From Maribacter sp. (GTDB taxonomy: Bacteria; Bacteroidota; Bacteroidia; Flavobacteriales; Flavobacteriaceae), in contig QILY01000250.1 of assembly GCA_003232155.1 (NCBI GenBank), forward strand, positions 1 through 6,858: a stretch of DNA of 6,858 nt, in the 5' to 3' direction. A model generated the notes under the pieces. It searched no databases. It worked only from the letters and a program-made list of their open reading frames with translations, and was not told where the DNA came from. This document shows, in pieces, positions 5,746 through 6,858 of the stretch. The first letter of the stretch is position 1. Each line of letters opens with the position of its first letter. The translations under genes and the position numbers were made by a program.

Positions 5746-6507
5746 ATGAAGAAATCAATTGTAATTACAGCAGCCTTTTTAATAACCTTTACCAGTTTTG
5801 GTCAAAAGAAGAAAGATTTGATCAATCAAGTCGCCAAATTAAAAATACAAGTTAGCCAAATGCAGGCCAAGTTAGCTGAAATTGAAAAGGCGAAAGAAGT
5901 AAACCTAGAAGATGAGCTGCAAAATTTCAGTTATGCCTTTGGTGTTAGCGTGGGCAATAACCTTAAAACAGTAGGTTTTGATTCTTTATCCTACATTTCT
6001 TTATCCACTGCTCTTGAAGACGTAATGAAGGGGAAAGAAAAGATATCACTGAAAGAGGCTAAAAATAAGGTGCAAACCACCATTACCGAGCTACAAGAAA
6101 AAAAAGCAAAAGAAAACAGCGCTGAAGGGGAACAGTTTTTGGTCGAAAATGGAAAAAGGTCTGAGGTCATTACTACTGATAGCGGTCTGCAATATGAAAT
6201 TTTAAGCGAAGGAGATGGTGCAATAGCAATAGCAACAGACAAAGTAAAGGTTCACTATACAGGTATGTTGATAGACGGAAAAGTATTTGATAGCTCGGTA
6301 GAGCGTGGTAAACCTGAAACTTTTGGCGTAACCCAAGTCATAAAAGGATGGCAAGAAGCCTTACAATTAATGCCTATTGGTTCAAAATGGAAAGTTTTTA
6401 TACCACAAGATTTGGCCTATGGCCAGAGAGGTGGTGGAGGTGGAGTAATACCACCATATTCCGCTTTGGTTTTTGAAATGGAACTATTGGAGATTGTTAA
6501 GAAATAA
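5746..6507 (+). CDS. Exported FKBP-type peptidyl-prolyl cis-trans isomerase (FkpA/Mip-like)
   Basis: This 253-residue enzyme interconverts cis and trans X-Pro bonds in exported proteins. A signal peptide (MKKSIVITAAFLITFTSFGQ) is probably cut after G19 or nearby, giving a periplasmic product; there is no lipobox cysteine. A short coiled coil (22-50) precedes an FKBP N-terminal dimerisation-type domain (about 54-138, NFSYAFGVSVGNNL). The catalytic FKBP domain spans about 146-252. Residues that line the FKBP pocket are conserved: Y171 (HYTG), F181 and D182 (FDSS), F193, V198 and I199, W202 (VIKGW), Y225 and F243. The loop after Y225 carries five glycines (RGGGGGVIPPYSAL). An hexamer repeat, GCAATA twice, encodes AIAIA just before the core domain. 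Its stop lies only 9 bp from the converging trpS stop. Its own promoter is likely in the 170-bp gap upstream. Confidence 0.93.
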   Translation: MKKSIVITAAFLITFTSFGQKKKDLINQVAKLKIQVSQMQAKLAEIEKAKEVNLEDELQNFSYAFGVSVGNNLKTVGFDSLSYISLSTALEDVMKGKEKISLKEAKNKVQTTITELQEKKAKENSAEGEQFLVENGKRSEVITTDSGLQYEILSEGDGAIAIATDKVKVHYTGMLIDGKVFDSSVERGKPETFGVTQVIKGWQEALQLMPIGSKWKVFIPQDLAYGQRGGGGGVIPPYSALVFEMELLEIVKK

Positions 6508-6516
6508 TCCTTAAAA

Positions 6517-6858
6517 TTAATATCCTACCTTATTTCTAACCCTTTCTAAAACAGCATTAGCGGTAATTTTCGCTTTTTTGGCACCAATAACTAGTGCCTC
6601 ATCTATTTCAATCAGGTTGTTCATATAGTAATCGAACTTTTCACGGGCTTCTCCAAACCGCTCTATTATTATTTCATATAAAGCCTGTTTGGCATGACCG
6701 TAACCATAATTTCCACCTAAGTAATTGGCTCGCATTTCAGTAACTTGAGCTTCAGAAGCTAGAATTTTATATAGGGCGAAGGTAGTATCGGTTTCTGGAT
6801 CTTTAGGATCTTCCATAGGTGTACTATCTGAAAGAATACCCATAATTTGCTTACGCAA
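6517..6858 (-). CDS. trpS: Tryptophan--tRNA ligase, C-terminal part (5' end outside window)
   Basis: This is the last 114 codons or so of a gene that begins beyond the window. The frame is open to the edge; the edge codon TTG is internal leucine, not a start. The segment LRKQIMGILSDSTPMEDPKD is the stretch that directly follows the KMSKS loop in class I tryptophanyl-tRNA synthetases. It is followed by FALYKILA, the GGNYGYGHAKQALYEIIIE helix region and the closing helix LERVRNKVGY, all typical of bacterial TrpRS. The enzyme charges tRNA-Trp in the cytoplasm using ATP. The HIGH and KMSKS motifs lie outside the window, so integrity of the catalytic core cannot be judged. It converges on the FKBP gene with 9 bp between stops, and no hairpin terminator is evident. 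Confidence 0.93.
   Translation of the reverse strand: MRKQIMGILSDSTPMEDPKDPETDTTFALYKILASEAQVTEMRANYLGGNYGYGHAKQALYEIIIERFGEAREKFDYYMNNLIEIDEALVIGAKKAKITANAVLERVRNKVGY

Overview
The window looks like chromosomal DNA of a member of the Bacteroidota, most probably a marine Flavobacteriaceae. This rests on the low GC content, the lack of clear Shine-Dalgarno sites, and families typical of that group: a DUF4292 lipoprotein, an EnvC-like LytM protein with an N-terminal coiled coil, and an HU-CCDC81/SPOR membrane protein next to dprA. It is mostly conserved housekeeping sequence with high coding density. No tRNA, rRNA, CRISPR array, transposase or defence locus is visible.

Layout. From 2 to 2647 a plus-strand cluster encodes the C-terminal part of a TPR protein, a DUF4292 lipoprotein and an EnvC-like murein hydrolase activator; the last two overlap by 11 bp. 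Converging on it is a minus-strand pair: a SPOR-domain protein (3420-4367) followed by an acyl-CoA thioesterase (2662-3222). dprA (4457-5575) diverges from the SPOR gene across an 89-bp gap. After 170 bp without a gene comes an exported FKBP-type prolyl isomerase (5746-6507). It converges on the 3' end of trpS, which runs off the window (6517-6858).

The genes suggest an envelope theme: outer-membrane lipoprotein, murein hydrolase control, septal peptidoglycan binding and periplasmic folding. Standard genes for transformation and recombination (dprA), acyl-CoA hydrolysis and translation (trpS) are mixed in.

The least ordinary content is two foldback (long palindromic) elements without coding genes, 156 and 158 bp long, each sitting at a junction between co-directional genes. 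Element A (490-645) is 52 codons long and has no stop in the frame of the DUF4292 gene. Removing it exactly restores a continuous short lipoprotein signal peptide beginning at ATG 466, two bases after the upstream stop codon. Its right terminal repeat now supplies the likely working start, ATG 634. Element B (3263-3420) has 17-bp terminal inverted repeats (16 of 17 matching) and is flanked by a direct repeat, TACTTA(G). Its edge supplies the TAG stop of the SPOR gene; the reconstructed empty site has TAA at the same codon. Both resemble MITE-like elements or Rickettsia-type palindromic elements. Their family membership and copy number cannot be judged from this window alone.
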